This document shows, piece after piece, positions 35,509-44,514 of a stretch of DNA of 64,000 bases. This DNA comes from Azospirillum formosense (lineage in GTDB: Bacteria; Pseudomonadota; Alphaproteobacteria; Azospirillales; Azospirillaceae). The position numbers were made by a program, and so were the translations under genes. The stretch spans positions 697,001 to 761,000 of the forward strand of contig NZ_CP159403.1 in assembly GCF_040500525.1 (NCBI RefSeq), given 5' to 3'. Positions within the stretch are counted from its first letter, which is position 1. The number at the start of each line of letters is the position of its first letter. A model generated the notes under the pieces. That model was not told where the DNA came from, ran no database searches, and saw only the letters and a program-made list of their open reading frames with translations.

Positions 35509-35536
35509 TTGACTTGGCGTTCCGTGCGCGTAAACT
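35509..35536 (+). promoter_or_regulatory. sigma-70-type promoter of rpoH
   Basis: TTGACT and TAAACT are separated by 16 nt, 84 nt upstream of the rpoH ATG. Confidence 0.6.
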
Positions 35537-35619
35537 GGAGGCGCCTTCACGGAGAAGGCGCCGGTCGCCCATCACGGGGATCGGCCGATTGGGTCATATC
35601 GCTTTCAAGAGGATGTGAC

Positions 35620-36495
35620 ATGAGCACCGCATTGGCACTGACCACGCCGTTTCCCGGCGAGTCGCTGTCCCGCTACATCGAGCAGGTCCACCGCTTCCCC
35701 GTCCTGGGCGCGGAAGAGGAGTATGTGTTGGCCACCGCCTGGCGCCAGCATGGCGACATGGAGGCGGCCCGCAAGCTGGTGACCAGCCATCTGCGCCTGG
35801 TCATCAAGATCGCCACCGGCTTCCGCGGCTACGGTCTGCCGATGACCGATCTGGTCGGCGAGGGCAACATCGGCCTGATGACCGCCGTCCGCAAATTCGA
35901 GCCGGACCGCGGCTTCCGCCTCTCCACCTACGCGATGTGGTGGATCAAGGCCTCCATCCAGGAATACATCCTGCGCTCCTGGAGCCTCGTCAAGCTGGGC
36001 ACCACCGGCGCCCAGAAGAAGCTCTTCTTCGGCCTGTCCCGCCTGAAGCGCAAGCTGGGCGAGTTCGGCAACGGCGACCTGAAGCCGGAGAGCGTGTCCC
36101 GCATCGCCCAGGAACTCGACGTTCCGGAAAGCGACGTGGTGGCGGTGAACCGCCGCTTCGTCCAGCCGGTCGCCTCGCTGAACGCGCCGCTCTCCGCCGG
36201 GGAAGGGACCGCGGAGATGCAGGACTTCCTGCCCGACGAGCGCCCGAACGCCGAGGACAGCCTGCTGGAGCGCGACGAGGCGATGCACCGCAGCGCCCTG
36301 CTGCGCGATGCGATGGCGGTGCTGAAGGACCGCGAGCGCGACATCCTGACCGCCCGCCGCCTCAGCCCGTCGCCGAAGACGCTGGAGGATCTGGCCGCCG
36401 TCTACGGCGTCAGCCGCGAGCGCATCCGCCAGATCGAGGAGCGCGCTTTCCAGAAGCTGTCCCAGCGGGTGCGGGAACTCGCCGCAGCGGCGTGA
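35620..36495 (+). CDS. rpoH: RNA polymerase sigma-32 factor (RpoH paralogue)
   Basis: The protein has 291 residues. Region 2 contains SHLRLVIKIATGFRGYGLPMTDLVGEGNIGLMTAVRKFEPDRGFRLSTYAMWWIK; the class-specific RpoH box follows as QKKLFFGLSRLKRKL (about 129-143), and region 4.2 ends with YGVSRERIRQIEERAFQKL. It directs heat and oxidative stress genes. Azospirilla are known to carry several RpoH paralogues; which one this is cannot be told. The ATG at 35620 is preceded by agaggatg. Confidence 0.94.
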   Translation: MSTALALTTPFPGESLSRYIEQVHRFPVLGAEEEYVLATAWRQHGDMEAARKLVTSHLRLVIKIATGFRGYGLPMTDLVGEGNIGLMTAVRKFEPDRGFRLSTYAMWWIKASIQEYILRSWSLVKLGTTGAQKKLFFGLSRLKRKLGEFGNGDLKPESVSRIAQELDVPESDVVAVNRRFVQPVASLNAPLSAGEGTAEMQDFLPDERPNAEDSLLERDEAMHRSALLRDAMAVLKDRERDILTARRLSPSPKTLEDLAAVYGVSRERIRQIEERAFQKLSQRVRELAAAA

Positions 36496-36674
36496 CCGGG
36501 GGGCTGCTTGCCTCCCGCTCCGCCCTGGTTTATAGCGAAAGGCGTAGTTCCTGGAAGGTTGGTGCCAGCCGCCGGCGCCGTTCCTCCGGGCGAGACGGCG
36601 CGGCGTTCTCCTGCCTGCAGTTGTGGTGCGGGGAGCTGTGGATGCAACAGATGTTGTGATTTCGCCGCAATTTG

Positions 36675-36703
36675 TTGGAAATCGGTCCGCAAGCCGTCAT
36701 AAT
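36675..36703 (+). promoter_or_regulatory. sigma-70-type promoter before the EAL gene
   Basis: TTGGAA, 17 nt, CATAAT. It is 80 nt before the first possible start of the phosphodiesterase gene. Confidence 0.45.
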
Positions 36704-36782
36704 GACAACTGGGTTTCTGTGCACCCCTGGGTATCGGGCCACGTCCCGACATCCGTGGGTGCCTTGGTGAGCGGGTACGGTT

Positions 36783-38918
36783 TTGTCCAACGTGTCTCCG
36801 GCAAAGCATCAGGGGCCTGAGGGCCCGTCCGCACCGGCAATGCCGACCACGTCGGCGTTTCTGGCGTCGCTGGCCGAAAGCCTCATGCATCAGGCCTCCT
36901 TCGCGCTGGTCTATGCCGACGCCGGAGGGCGCTGCCTGTTCGCCAACCCGAGTTTCGCAACCGTCCTGCAGACGTCGCCAGCCGCCTTGGCCGGGCGGCC
37001 CCTGGCCGAGTTCGACCATCCGCTGGCGCGCGCCGTCGTGCAGGCGCTGGACCGCTCCGCCCAGACCGGGGAGGCCGCCCCGGTGGACTGCGAGGTCGAG
37101 CGCGCGGGCGGCGGGCGCGGCGTGCTGACCGGTTGCCTCCTTCCCCACCGCACCGGCGACGGGGGGCAGGGCTTTCTCGGGCTGTTCCAGGATGTGACCG
37201 ACCCGGCCCGCATCGCCGACTTCGTCCTGCGCCGCGACCCCTTCGTGACCACGCTGCTCGACGCCGCGGTGGACGGGGTGGTGGTGGCCGACCGCCACGG
37301 CATCATCCGCACGGTCAACCGGTCCTGCCGCACCCTGTTCGGCTACGACGAGGAGGAACTGATCGGGCGGAACGTCTCCGTCCTGATGCCGCCGCCCTTC
37401 TCGCGCGATCATGACAAGTACATCGGCAGCTATCTGGAGACGGAGCGCGCCAAGATCATCGGCATCGGGCGCGACGCGCTGGGCCGGCGCAAGGACGGCG
37501 CGGTGTTCCCGATCCATCTCAGCGTCGGCGAGGCCCGGCTGGCGCGCGAGGTCGTGTTCGTCGGCATCATCCGCGACATCTCCGAGCGACTGGCGGCGGA
37601 GCAGCGCGCAACCTATCTCGCCCGGCACGATCCGCTGACCGGGGTCCTGACCCGGACCGCCTTCCTGGAGGAGTGCGAGGCCGTGCTGTCGGCGCCCTTC
37701 CCCGGCCAGGAAGGCGGCCTGTTCGCGCTCTACGCGCTCGACGTCGACCAGTTCAGCGACATCAACGAGGCGTTCGGCTTCCATGTCGGCGACGCCGCGC
37801 TGAAGGCGATGGTCAGCCGGGTGACGGAGGTGCTGCCGCAGCAGACCTACGTCTGCCGCATCGCCGCCGACGAGTTCGCCGCCCTGTCCCGCGTCGAGAG
37901 CGCGGAGCAGGCGGAGACCCTGGCCGATCTGCTGCACGACCGGCTGACCGCCTCCATCTACGCCGACCGCCATTGGGTGCGGCTGCGGCTGTCCATCGGC
38001 GCCGCGGTGCAGGACGCGGACATCCGCACGCTGGAGGAGCTGAACGCCAAGGCCAAGCTGGCGCTCCAGGCCGCCCAGCACAACGGCGGCAACGCCGTCT
38101 GCTTCTACACCCCGGAGATGGCCGCGGCGGCGACCCGGCGGATGTTCCTGACCATGCATCTCGCCCACGCCATTGAGCGGAACGAGCTGCACATGGCCTA
38201 CCAGCCCATCGTCGACGCCCGCTCCGGCCGTATCGTGGGGGCGGAGGCGCTGCTGCGCTGGAACCAGCACACGCTGGGCCCCGTCTCCCCCGGCGAGTTC
38301 ATCCCGGTCGCCGAGGAGAGCGGCCTGATCGTCCCCATCACCGACTGGGTCCTGACCGCCGTCGTCGAACAGATGGCCCTGTGGGAGAAGGCCGGCACCC
38401 TGCCCAACCAGATCTTCATCAACATCTCCGGCCCGCAATTCCTGCGCGGCAACCTCAGCGCCCGCCTTGAGGAGCTGCTGGGACGCCATCCGGAGCTGCG
38501 CGGACGACTGGGGCTGGAGATCACCGAGCAGGCGGCTGTGCGCGACCTGAAGGCCGCCGTCCAGACCCTGACGGAGCTGGAGGCCATCGACGTCCAGGTG
38601 GCCATCGACGATTTCGGCTCGGGCTACTCGTCGCTCAGCTACGTGCAGCAGCTTCCGGTGTCGAAGCTGAAGATCGACCGCGCCTTCATGGAAGACATCC
38701 CGGACAACCTGAAGAACGGGGCGCTCGTCCGTGCCGCGGTCGGCATGGCGCACGGCCTCGGCCTCGTCACCGTCGCCGAAGGGGTCGAGACGGAGGAACA
38801 GCGGGATTTCCTGGTGTCCGTCGGGTGCGACCTGCTTCAGGGCTATCTGTTCGGCCGCCCGGCGGCGCCGGACGCCTTCGCGGCGATGATCCGCTCCCAG
38901 CAGCCCGCAATGGCCTGA
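36783..38918 (+). CDS. PAS-PAS-GGDEF-EAL cyclic di-GMP phosphodiesterase
   Basis: The frame encodes 711 residues from a TTG; GTG 36792 and ATG 36840 are alternatives, none with a convincing ribosome site. Two PAS domains (about 30-135 and 150-275; the second has NRSCRTLFGYDEEELIGRNVSVLMP, FixL-like) precede a GGDEF domain whose signature is degraded to AADEF, so cyclase activity is unlikely. The EAL domain keeps its catalytic set: EALLRW, NISG, LEITEQ, IDDFGSGYSS, LKIDRAF, VAEGVETEEQ and LLQGYLFG. It should hydrolyse cyclic di-GMP in response to a PAS signal, with GGDEF perhaps as a GTP-binding sensor. Confidence 0.93.
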   Translation: MSNVSPAKHQGPEGPSAPAMPTTSAFLASLAESLMHQASFALVYADAGGRCLFANPSFATVLQTSPAALAGRPLAEFDHPLARAVVQALDRSAQTGEAAPVDCEVERAGGGRGVLTGCLLPHRTGDGGQGFLGLFQDVTDPARIADFVLRRDPFVTTLLDAAVDGVVVADRHGIIRTVNRSCRTLFGYDEEELIGRNVSVLMPPPFSRDHDKYIGSYLETERAKIIGIGRDALGRRKDGAVFPIHLSVGEARLAREVVFVGIIRDISERLAAEQRATYLARHDPLTGVLTRTAFLEECEAVLSAPFPGQEGGLFALYALDVDQFSDINEAFGFHVGDAALKAMVSRVTEVLPQQTYVCRIAADEFAALSRVESAEQAETLADLLHDRLTASIYADRHWVRLRLSIGAAVQDADIRTLEELNAKAKLALQAAQHNGGNAVCFYTPEMAAAATRRMFLTMHLAHAIERNELHMAYQPIVDARSGRIVGAEALLRWNQHTLGPVSPGEFIPVAEESGLIVPITDWVLTAVVEQMALWEKAGTLPNQIFINISGPQFLRGNLSARLEELLGRHPELRGRLGLEITEQAAVRDLKAAVQTLTELEAIDVQVAIDDFGSGYSSLSYVQQLPVSKLKIDRAFMEDIPDNLKNGALVRAAVGMAHGLGLVTVAEGVETEEQRDFLVSVGCDLLQGYLFGRPAAPDAFAAMIRSQQPAMA

Positions 38919-38946
38919 GCGTCTGGCGGGAACGCCCGGAGGAGGG

Positions 38947-40836
38947 TCACCCCTCCAGCCGCTCCGGTTCCTTTCCGGCCAGGGCCGGCGCTTCCAGGGC
39001 GCGGGCGGGCAGGCGTTCGCGGCGGGTTTCCCGGCGCTGCCAGCGGCGGAAGGAGCGTTTCGACCACCAGGACAGGATCGTTTGCCAGAGCCGTTCCGGA
39101 CCCTGGAACAGCGGCACGCGGGCCGTGTCCATCGCCGACGGCTCCAGCGCGAGGCCGACCGAGGTGATCTGTCCGTCCTGCATGTCGCGGACGATCAGCT
39201 CGACGCCGCCCATGCGCATCCGGTCGCCCAGCTCGCAGGCGCCGCCGAACTCGTTGCGCAGCAGGTCGCGCAGCGACCGCTGGGCGTTGGCCAGCGACAG
39301 GGGAAGGCCGTACATCTCGGCGATCTGCTCCACCGTCGCGTCGGGATTCAGCGCCAGATCGCCGTAGAAGGCGCGGTCGTCCTGGTCCAGAGGACGGCTC
39401 TCCGCGAACAGCTTGTCGATCAGCGGCAATTGGCTGGGCGGGGTGAACAGATAGACCATGTCTCCGGCCTGCAGCGTTCGCGCCTTGTGCAACGGCACCA
39501 CGCGCCCGTCGCGGATGACCAGGGAGGGGCGGGCGAAGCGCGGCGTGCGCTGGCCGCGGGCGGCGGGGCTCTTGGGGTGGACGGTGTAAGCGACCATCTC
39601 CTGGTCGGCCCCGCCGGGCAGCTCCAGCTCGAACCGCTCGACCGGGCCGCGCCGCGGCGGGACGATCAGCTTGAGCCAGCGCGCCATCGGACCGATGGTC
39701 CAGCCCTGCACGGCCAACGACACGATCACCACGAGAAAGGCCGTGTTGAAGATCACCTGACCGCCCGGCAGGTCGCCGAGGATCGGCACCAGCGCCAGCA
39801 GCATCGAGACGGCGCCGCGCAGCCCGACCCAGGCCATGAAGGTCTTCTCGTTGGCCGAGAAGCGGAAGGGCAGCAGGCACAGCCAGACGGCCAGCGGGCG
39901 CGCCAGCAGGATCAGCAGGACGGCCAGGGCCAGGGCGGGCAGGGCGATCGCCCCGAAGTCGTGCGGGGTGGCGAACAGGCCCAGCATGACGAACATGACG
40001 ATCTGGCTGAGCCAAGTCAGGCCCGAATGGAACTGCCGCAGGCCGAGCGCCCCGCGCAGCTTCACGTTGCCCGCGACGAGGCCGGCGGCGTAGACGGCCA
40101 GGAAGCCGCTGCCGCCCAGCTCGTTGGTTCCGGCGAACAGGAACAGGGCGAAGGCCAGGGTGACCACCGGGTTGAGGCCGGGGTCGAGGCGGGCCTTGTT
40201 GATGAAGGCGGCCAACCCGGCCCCGCCCAGCACGCCGAGGACCGCCCCGCCGGCGATCTGCTTGACTAGGAAGCCGGCCAGCTCCAGCGGCGTTCCCCAG
40301 CCGTGCAGCGCCGCCTCCACCAGCATGGCGGTCAGCAGGATGGCCGTCGGGTCGTTGCTGCCGGACTCGATCTCCAGCGTCGAGCGCACGCGGTCGCGGA
40401 TGGTGATGCCGCCGACGCGCAGCAGGAAGAAGACCGCCGCCGCGTCGGTGGAGCTGACCGCCGCGCCGACCAGGAAGGATTCGATCCAGGGCAGTCCCAG
40501 CAGACCATGCGCGGCGACGCCGATGACCCCGGAGGTGATGGCGACCCCGAAGGTGGCGAGGCTGAGCGCCGGCCAGGCGGCGGCGCGGTAGCTGGACAGC
40601 TTGGTGTCCAGGCCGCTTTCGAAGAGGATCACGGCGAGCGCGATGGAGCCGATCAGGAAGGCGCTGTCCGCGTCGTTGAAGCTGATGCCCCCGACGCCGT
40701 CGATCCCGGCGAACAGACCGACGCCCAGGAAGATCAGCAGCAGAGGCGTGCCGATCCGCAGCGCCAGATAGCTGGTCAGGATGCTGACGATCAGCAGCGA
40801 CGACCCGATCAGGATGATGGTGCTCGCTGTCTCCAT
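38947..40836 (-). CDS. K+/H+ antiporter, NhaP2/CvrA type
   Basis: The protein has 629 residues. About 12 membrane helices (1-390) include VSSTDAAAVFFLL and IESGSNDPTAILL, the ion-site motifs of CPA1 NhaP2-type antiporters. A cytoplasmic tail contains a TrkA-C-like segment (LHKARTLQAGDMVYLFTP) and a CorC_HlyC-like domain (about 500-570), matching potassium/proton antiporters of this length. It expels K+ in exchange for protons at alkaline or high-K+ conditions. It is divergent from the barrel gene at 41027. Confidence 0.93.
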   Translation of the reverse strand: METASTIILIGSSLLIVSILTSYLALRIGTPLLLIFLGVGLFAGIDGVGGISFNDADSAFLIGSIALAVILFESGLDTKLSSYRAAAWPALSLATFGVAITSGVIGVAAHGLLGLPWIESFLVGAAVSSTDAAAVFFLLRVGGITIRDRVRSTLEIESGSNDPTAILLTAMLVEAALHGWGTPLELAGFLVKQIAGGAVLGVLGGAGLAAFINKARLDPGLNPVVTLAFALFLFAGTNELGGSGFLAVYAAGLVAGNVKLRGALGLRQFHSGLTWLSQIVMFVMLGLFATPHDFGAIALPALALAVLLILLARPLAVWLCLLPFRFSANEKTFMAWVGLRGAVSMLLALVPILGDLPGGQVIFNTAFLVVIVSLAVQGWTIGPMARWLKLIVPPRRGPVERFELELPGGADQEMVAYTVHPKSPAARGQRTPRFARPSLVIRDGRVVPLHKARTLQAGDMVYLFTPPSQLPLIDKLFAESRPLDQDDRAFYGDLALNPDATVEQIAEMYGLPLSLANAQRSLRDLLRNEFGGACELGDRMRMGGVELIVRDMQDGQITSVGLALEPSAMDTARVPLFQGPERLWQTILSWWSKRSFRRWQRRETRRERLPARALEAPALAGKEPERLEG

Positions 40837-40963
40837 AGTCCTCGCGCCGGGAAGGGAGTGGTGCCGCCTTTGCGGTCATCCGATTTTGGCAATTCTTGGG
40901 CGCGAGTGCAACGCAGCGGCCAAAATTTCCCAATGTTCCTAAAATAATACAGAAATGTCTCCC

Positions 40964-40978
40964 GCAATGCAGCATTGC
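40964..40978. promoter_or_regulatory. palindrome in the antiporter/barrel divergent region
   Basis: gcaatg-cag-cattgc, a perfect 6-bp inverted repeat, is flanked by cccgc/gcggg. It may be an operator or a leader hairpin; the regulator is unknown. Confidence 0.4.
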
Positions 40979-41026
40979 AGCGGGCTACAATCCTTCCGGG
41001 TTAATGCAACGGGCGAGGGGCATTTC

Positions 41027-41863
41027 ATGTTTCGTACACGGCGTATTCCGGCACCACCCCTCGCGGCCCTGATCCTTGTCCTGTCCTCCGCCGCGGCGAC
41101 GGCGGCGAGCCTGCCCGACCTGGACCGCACGGCGGCCGGGGGCGGCACCACGCCGATCCGGTTCGACAAGAAGGCCATCGACCTCGGCGGCTGGGGCGCC
41201 CTGGAGGTCGGCCAGACGGAAAGCGCGTCGCGCCGGATGGTGGTGACCACGCCGGTGCGCGACCAGTGGTTCTCCGATCCGGTCTTCATGAACGACGGCG
41301 CCTTCGGCGGGCCGGACGCGCGGGCGACCTACTATTCGCCGCGCCTGCACGGCTTCAACATCGGGCTCGGCTACACCCCCGTCCGCACGGAGCTTGGGGC
41401 GGCCGATCCGCTCGCCCGCCATGTGGTGGAAGGCGTGGTGCGCCACGACGGCCGGCTGGGCAAGGCCCGGCTGCGCATCACCGCGGGGGCGGGCAAGGCC
41501 GCCGTCGCCAAGGATCGCGGCACGCCCCGCCGGTCCTGGGTGGTCGGCGGCCAGGTGACGCTGCCCGGTGTGACGGTCGGTGCCGGCTACCGCGAGCAGT
41601 TGCCGGACGACGGCGCGGCGCGGCGGACGCTCAACGCCGGCCTCTATCTGGAGCAGGGGACGCCGCTGCGGGGCTGGACGGTCATGGGGCGGCTGGCCCA
41701 CAGCCAAGTCGGCAACGAGGCTCCGCAGGAGGCCTGGTCCACGGGCCTGCGGTTCCGCATGTCGCCGAAAGTGAGCGTCACCGCCGATCTGGGCACCATG
41801 ACCTACGGCGGCGACCCGTCGGACAGCACGATGCTGCGCGTCGGAACCCGCGTTCTGTTCTGA
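41027..41863 (+). CDS. predicted outer-membrane beta-barrel (porin-like) protein
   Basis: The protein has 278 residues with a signal (MFRTRRIPAPPLAALILVLSSAAATA). The mature part has alternating polar/hydrophobic strands (FNIGLGYTPVRTEL, GVTVGAGYREQL, LNAGLYLEQGTPL, VSVTADLGTMTYG) and ends in TRVLF, a C-terminal aromatic typical of BAM substrates. It is about 250 residues when mature, short for a trimeric porin. The family is not recognised with certainty; Gram-negative porin_4-like is the best guess. Confidence 0.75.
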   Translation: MFRTRRIPAPPLAALILVLSSAAATAASLPDLDRTAAGGGTTPIRFDKKAIDLGGWGALEVGQTESASRRMVVTTPVRDQWFSDPVFMNDGAFGGPDARATYYSPRLHGFNIGLGYTPVRTELGAADPLARHVVEGVVRHDGRLGKARLRITAGAGKAAVAKDRGTPRRSWVVGGQVTLPGVTVGAGYREQLPDDGAARRTLNAGLYLEQGTPLRGWTVMGRLAHSQVGNEAPQEAWSTGLRFRMSPKVSVTADLGTMTYGGDPSDSTMLRVGTRVLF

Positions 41864-42002
41864 ATCATGGCCCGAACGGGCCCGACATCCCTCTTTCGCC
41901 CTCATCCAAGGGTGGTTTCCCGACGGAATTGCGGTGTCGTGGAAGCAAATGGCCTTCTCGCCTGTTTACAGAAGCGAGATGCACCACAAGGAGGGTTTGG
42001 AC

Positions 42003-42182
42003 ATGTCTCGTTTGCGCCTGATCGGGACCGCCATTGCGCTGTTGACGCTCGCGGCCTGTTCGACCGGCGGCGTGGTGGGTGGCACGGCTGGCGCCGCGGG
42101 CGGCTACGCCGTGGACGGCAAGCGTGGCGCGATCATCGGTGGCCTGGGCGGCGCCGCCCTGGGCACGGCCCTGGATCGCTGA
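42003..42182 (+). CDS. 59-aa glycine-zipper lipoprotein
   Basis: The protein has 59 residues. The lipobox LAAC places the lipidated Cys at residue 19. The mature part is Gly-rich with small-residue spacing (GGVVGGTAGAAGGYAV, GAIIGGLGGAALG), the glycine-zipper pattern of SlyB/Osm-type lipoproteins. aaggagggt precedes the ATG. It probably strengthens the outer membrane. Confidence 0.85.
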   Translation: MSRLRLIGTAIALLTLAACSTGGVVGGTAGAAGGYAVDGKRGAIIGGLGGAALGTALDR

Positions 42183-42188
42183 CCGGAC

Positions 42189-42260
42189 GCAACGGACAGG
42201 GTCCGTTGCCGATGACGACAAGCGCGTCGCACCGATCTGGTGCGGCGCGCTTTCGTTCTG
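42189..42260. terminator. two hairpins between convergent genes
   Basis: gcaacggac-agg-gtccgttgc (42189-42209) is followed by a 13-bp stem with one G-U pair (42221-42251) and ttcgttct. The second is a good terminator for the lipoprotein gene and can also work leftward for the GNAT gene. Confidence 0.75.
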
Positions 42261-42791
42261 TCAGGCCCGCCATTCCTTCCGCAGGATGGCGTACTGCATC
42301 GTGTTCTCGTAGAGGGGGGTGCCGTCGGCATCGGTCGTGAAGGAGATGAACTCCACGAACAGGCCCTCCTTCCTCATGCCGAGCCGTTCGCACAGGCGCC
42401 GGGACGCGACGTTGGTCTCCTCCACATAGGCATAGAGACGGCGCGCGCCCAGCACCGTGAACAGATGGTCGAAGAGGGCCCGCGCGGCCTCCACGGCGTA
42501 TCCCGCCCCCGCGAACTCCGCGTTGAAGTTCCAGCCGACCGTGTGGGTGTCCGGCGGTTCGGGCACCTGGAACAGGTCGCCGATGACCCGGCCGGTGCCG
42601 CGCAGGCACACGGCGATGTGTTCGTCGCTTCGGCTGCGCGCCTCCACCTCCACGGCGGCCGCGTCGAGGTCGTCCAGTTTGAGCGAGAGGAAACAGCTTG
42701 CCCGGGGCTGGCGCAGATAGGCGAGCAGGTCCGGCGCGTCTCCGTTCCGGAAGTTCCTCAGGATCAGGCGCTCGGTGGTGATGGGGTCCAT
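42261..42791 (-). CDS. GNAT acetyltransferase, RimJ/RimL-like
   Basis: The protein has 176 residues. TERLILRNFRNGDAPDLL is the RimJ/RimL-type start; motif A lies in GYAVEAARALFDHLFTVLGARRLYA (about 97-121), followed by ETNVASRRLCERLGMRKEG. It may acetylate a protein N terminus or a small amine. It has no clear operon partner. Confidence 0.9.
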   Translation of the reverse strand: MDPITTERLILRNFRNGDAPDLLAYLRQPRASCFLSLKLDDLDAAAVEVEARSRSDEHIAVCLRGTGRVIGDLFQVPEPPDTHTVGWNFNAEFAGAGYAVEAARALFDHLFTVLGARRLYAYVEETNVASRRLCERLGMRKEGLFVEFISFTTDADGTPLYENTMQYAILRKEWRA

Positions 42792-42971
42792 TCATCGTCC
42801 CTGCGGAAGAGGCCGGACGCGGAAGCCGGCAGATCATGGGCCGGTCGATTTTGCCGCCCGGCACATCGGAGCCACCAAAAATCCCGCTTACACGCTTGAT
42901 TGCCAAGCATATTCAAGGTTGCACAAAACTTGCTTGCCGAATCTCCAATCCATCGGTCACGAGAAACCGTC

Positions 42972-43286
42972 ATGCAAATCGGCAGCTATTTAACCGAGGT
43001 CTCCCGCGTCGTCGCCAAATTCGCGGTGAAGAACGAGAAGACCGGACCGGAGACGGAGGCCAGCGGCGTCAGCGCCGCCGACGCCTTCCTCAAGGAAGCG
43101 CGCAAGACGCCGGCCCAACGCATCCGCGACCAGCTTCTGGCCCGCATGAAGCTGGACGAGGAGTCTCTCGCGGAAATGCCGCCGGAGAAGCGGTCGGCGA
43201 TCGAGAAGCAGATCGCCGAGGAGTTGAAGCGCCAGTTGACCGGCGAGCAGGACCGGCGCGGCGCGGTGGTCGACCTGACCGCCTGA
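42972..43286 (+). CDS. 104-aa helical protein, unknown
   Basis: The protein has 104 residues and begins MQIGSYLTEVSRVVAKF. The second half (TPAQRIRDQLLARMKLDEESLAEMPPEKRSAIEKQIAEELKRQL) consists of two amphipathic helices around a Met-Pro-Pro turn and looks like a recurring alphaproteobacterial small protein. There is no signal or membrane helix. It ends 6 nt before the convergent patatin gene. Confidence 0.7.
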   Translation: MQIGSYLTEVSRVVAKFAVKNEKTGPETEASGVSAADAFLKEARKTPAQRIRDQLLARMKLDEESLAEMPPEKRSAIEKQIAEELKRQLTGEQDRRGAVVDLTA

Positions 43287-43292
43287 CGCCGC

Positions 43293-44324
43293 TCAGACCG
43301 GCGGCGCGTAACCGAAAACCCTCAGCGCGTCCTGCAGGTCGGGGAGGACGCGCTCCACCGCCGCCTCCCCTTCGCGGATGCAGTCCTCCGCCCGGTCGAA
43401 CTCCGACAGGCCGATGTGGCCCAGCCGCGGCGTGATGTGCACGTCCGGCGGCTCGCCCGCCAGACGGGACCGCGCGATGCGGTCGGTGACGATGCCCAGC
43501 GAGGAGACCATGACGCCGAACAGGCTCGGCCCCTCGTAATCGCGCCGGAAGATGCGGCGGCTCAGCGCGCCGATGGGCACGCGGAAGCCGGCGCGCGGCC
43601 TGGCCTCGCCATCCGGTTCGTGCTCCTCGTCGATCAGCTTCAGCAGGTCGAACCCCGCCGCGGTCGGCACGGCGGCGCCGGGGCGGCGCGACTTGCCGAT
43701 GATGTCGGCGGCCAGATTCACCGCGATCACCATCTGCGCCCCCAGGGCCCGGCAGGCCGACACCGGCACCGGGTTGACCAGCGCGCCGTCGACCATCCAG
43801 CGGCCTTCGAAGCGCACCGGCGGAAAGACGCCCGGCAGCGAGAAGGAGGCGCGCAGCGCGTCCACCAGCGGGCCGTTGCGCATCCATACCTCGTGCCCGG
43901 TGACCAGGTCGGTGGCGATGGCGGCGAAGGGGCTGGGCAATTCCTCGATCAACGTGTCGCCCAGATGGTGGCGCATCTCGGCCACCAGCCGGTCGCCGCC
44001 GATCAGCCCGCCGCCCTGGCGCAGCCGCAGATCCAGATAGCCGACGATCTTCATCCGGGTCAGGCTGCGCGTCCACTCCTCCAGCGCGTCGAGCTTGCCG
44101 GCGAGATGGACGCCGCCGACCAACGCCCCCACCGAACTGCCGCAGACGATGTCCGCCTCGATCCCGTAGCGCGTCAGCGCCCGCAAAACGCCGATGTGCG
44201 CCCAGCCGCGGGCCACGCCGGCGCCCAGCGCCAGACCGATGCGCGGCCGGTGGTGCTGGTGTCCGTACCGGTTGCCGGGACCCTGTCCGTTTCCGCCATG
44301 TCCGTTTCCGCCGTCCGCCGCCAT
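43293..44324 (-). CDS. patatin-like phospholipase (RssA-type)
   Basis: The protein has 343 residues from an ATG with aaaggagg at good spacing. The oxyanion region GLALGAGVARGWAHIGVL (about 30-47), the nucleophile GSSVGAL (Ser near 65) and the catalytic Asp in MVDGALVNPVPV (about 182-193) form the Ser-Asp dyad of bacterial patatins. A His/Gly-rich N terminus (1-26) is unusual and could bind metal. It hydrolyses lipids; the target is unknown. Confidence 0.92.
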   Translation of the reverse strand: MAADGGNGHGGNGQGPGNRYGHQHHRPRIGLALGAGVARGWAHIGVLRALTRYGIEADIVCGSSVGALVGGVHLAGKLDALEEWTRSLTRMKIVGYLDLRLRQGGGLIGGDRLVAEMRHHLGDTLIEELPSPFAAIATDLVTGHEVWMRNGPLVDALRASFSLPGVFPPVRFEGRWMVDGALVNPVPVSACRALGAQMVIAVNLAADIIGKSRRPGAAVPTAAGFDLLKLIDEEHEPDGEARPRAGFRVPIGALSRRIFRRDYEGPSLFGVMVSSLGIVTDRIARSRLAGEPPDVHITPRLGHIGLSEFDRAEDCIREGEAAVERVLPDLQDALRVFGYAPPV

Positions 44325-44514
44325 GGCGCCTCCTTTGCACAGGGTGGAGCGCGTGCCGGCCGGTACGGTGCCATCCGGCCGCTTCAGGAAGCTTGATCGG
44401 TTCCGGCCCGGCGGACAAGCCCCGGTGGCCGCGGCCCGGTGAATCAAGGCTCGGTGGACAAGCACCGGCGCCATCGGCTAAGCCATCGCGATTGCGCTAC
44501 AGGAAGACGTGCAC

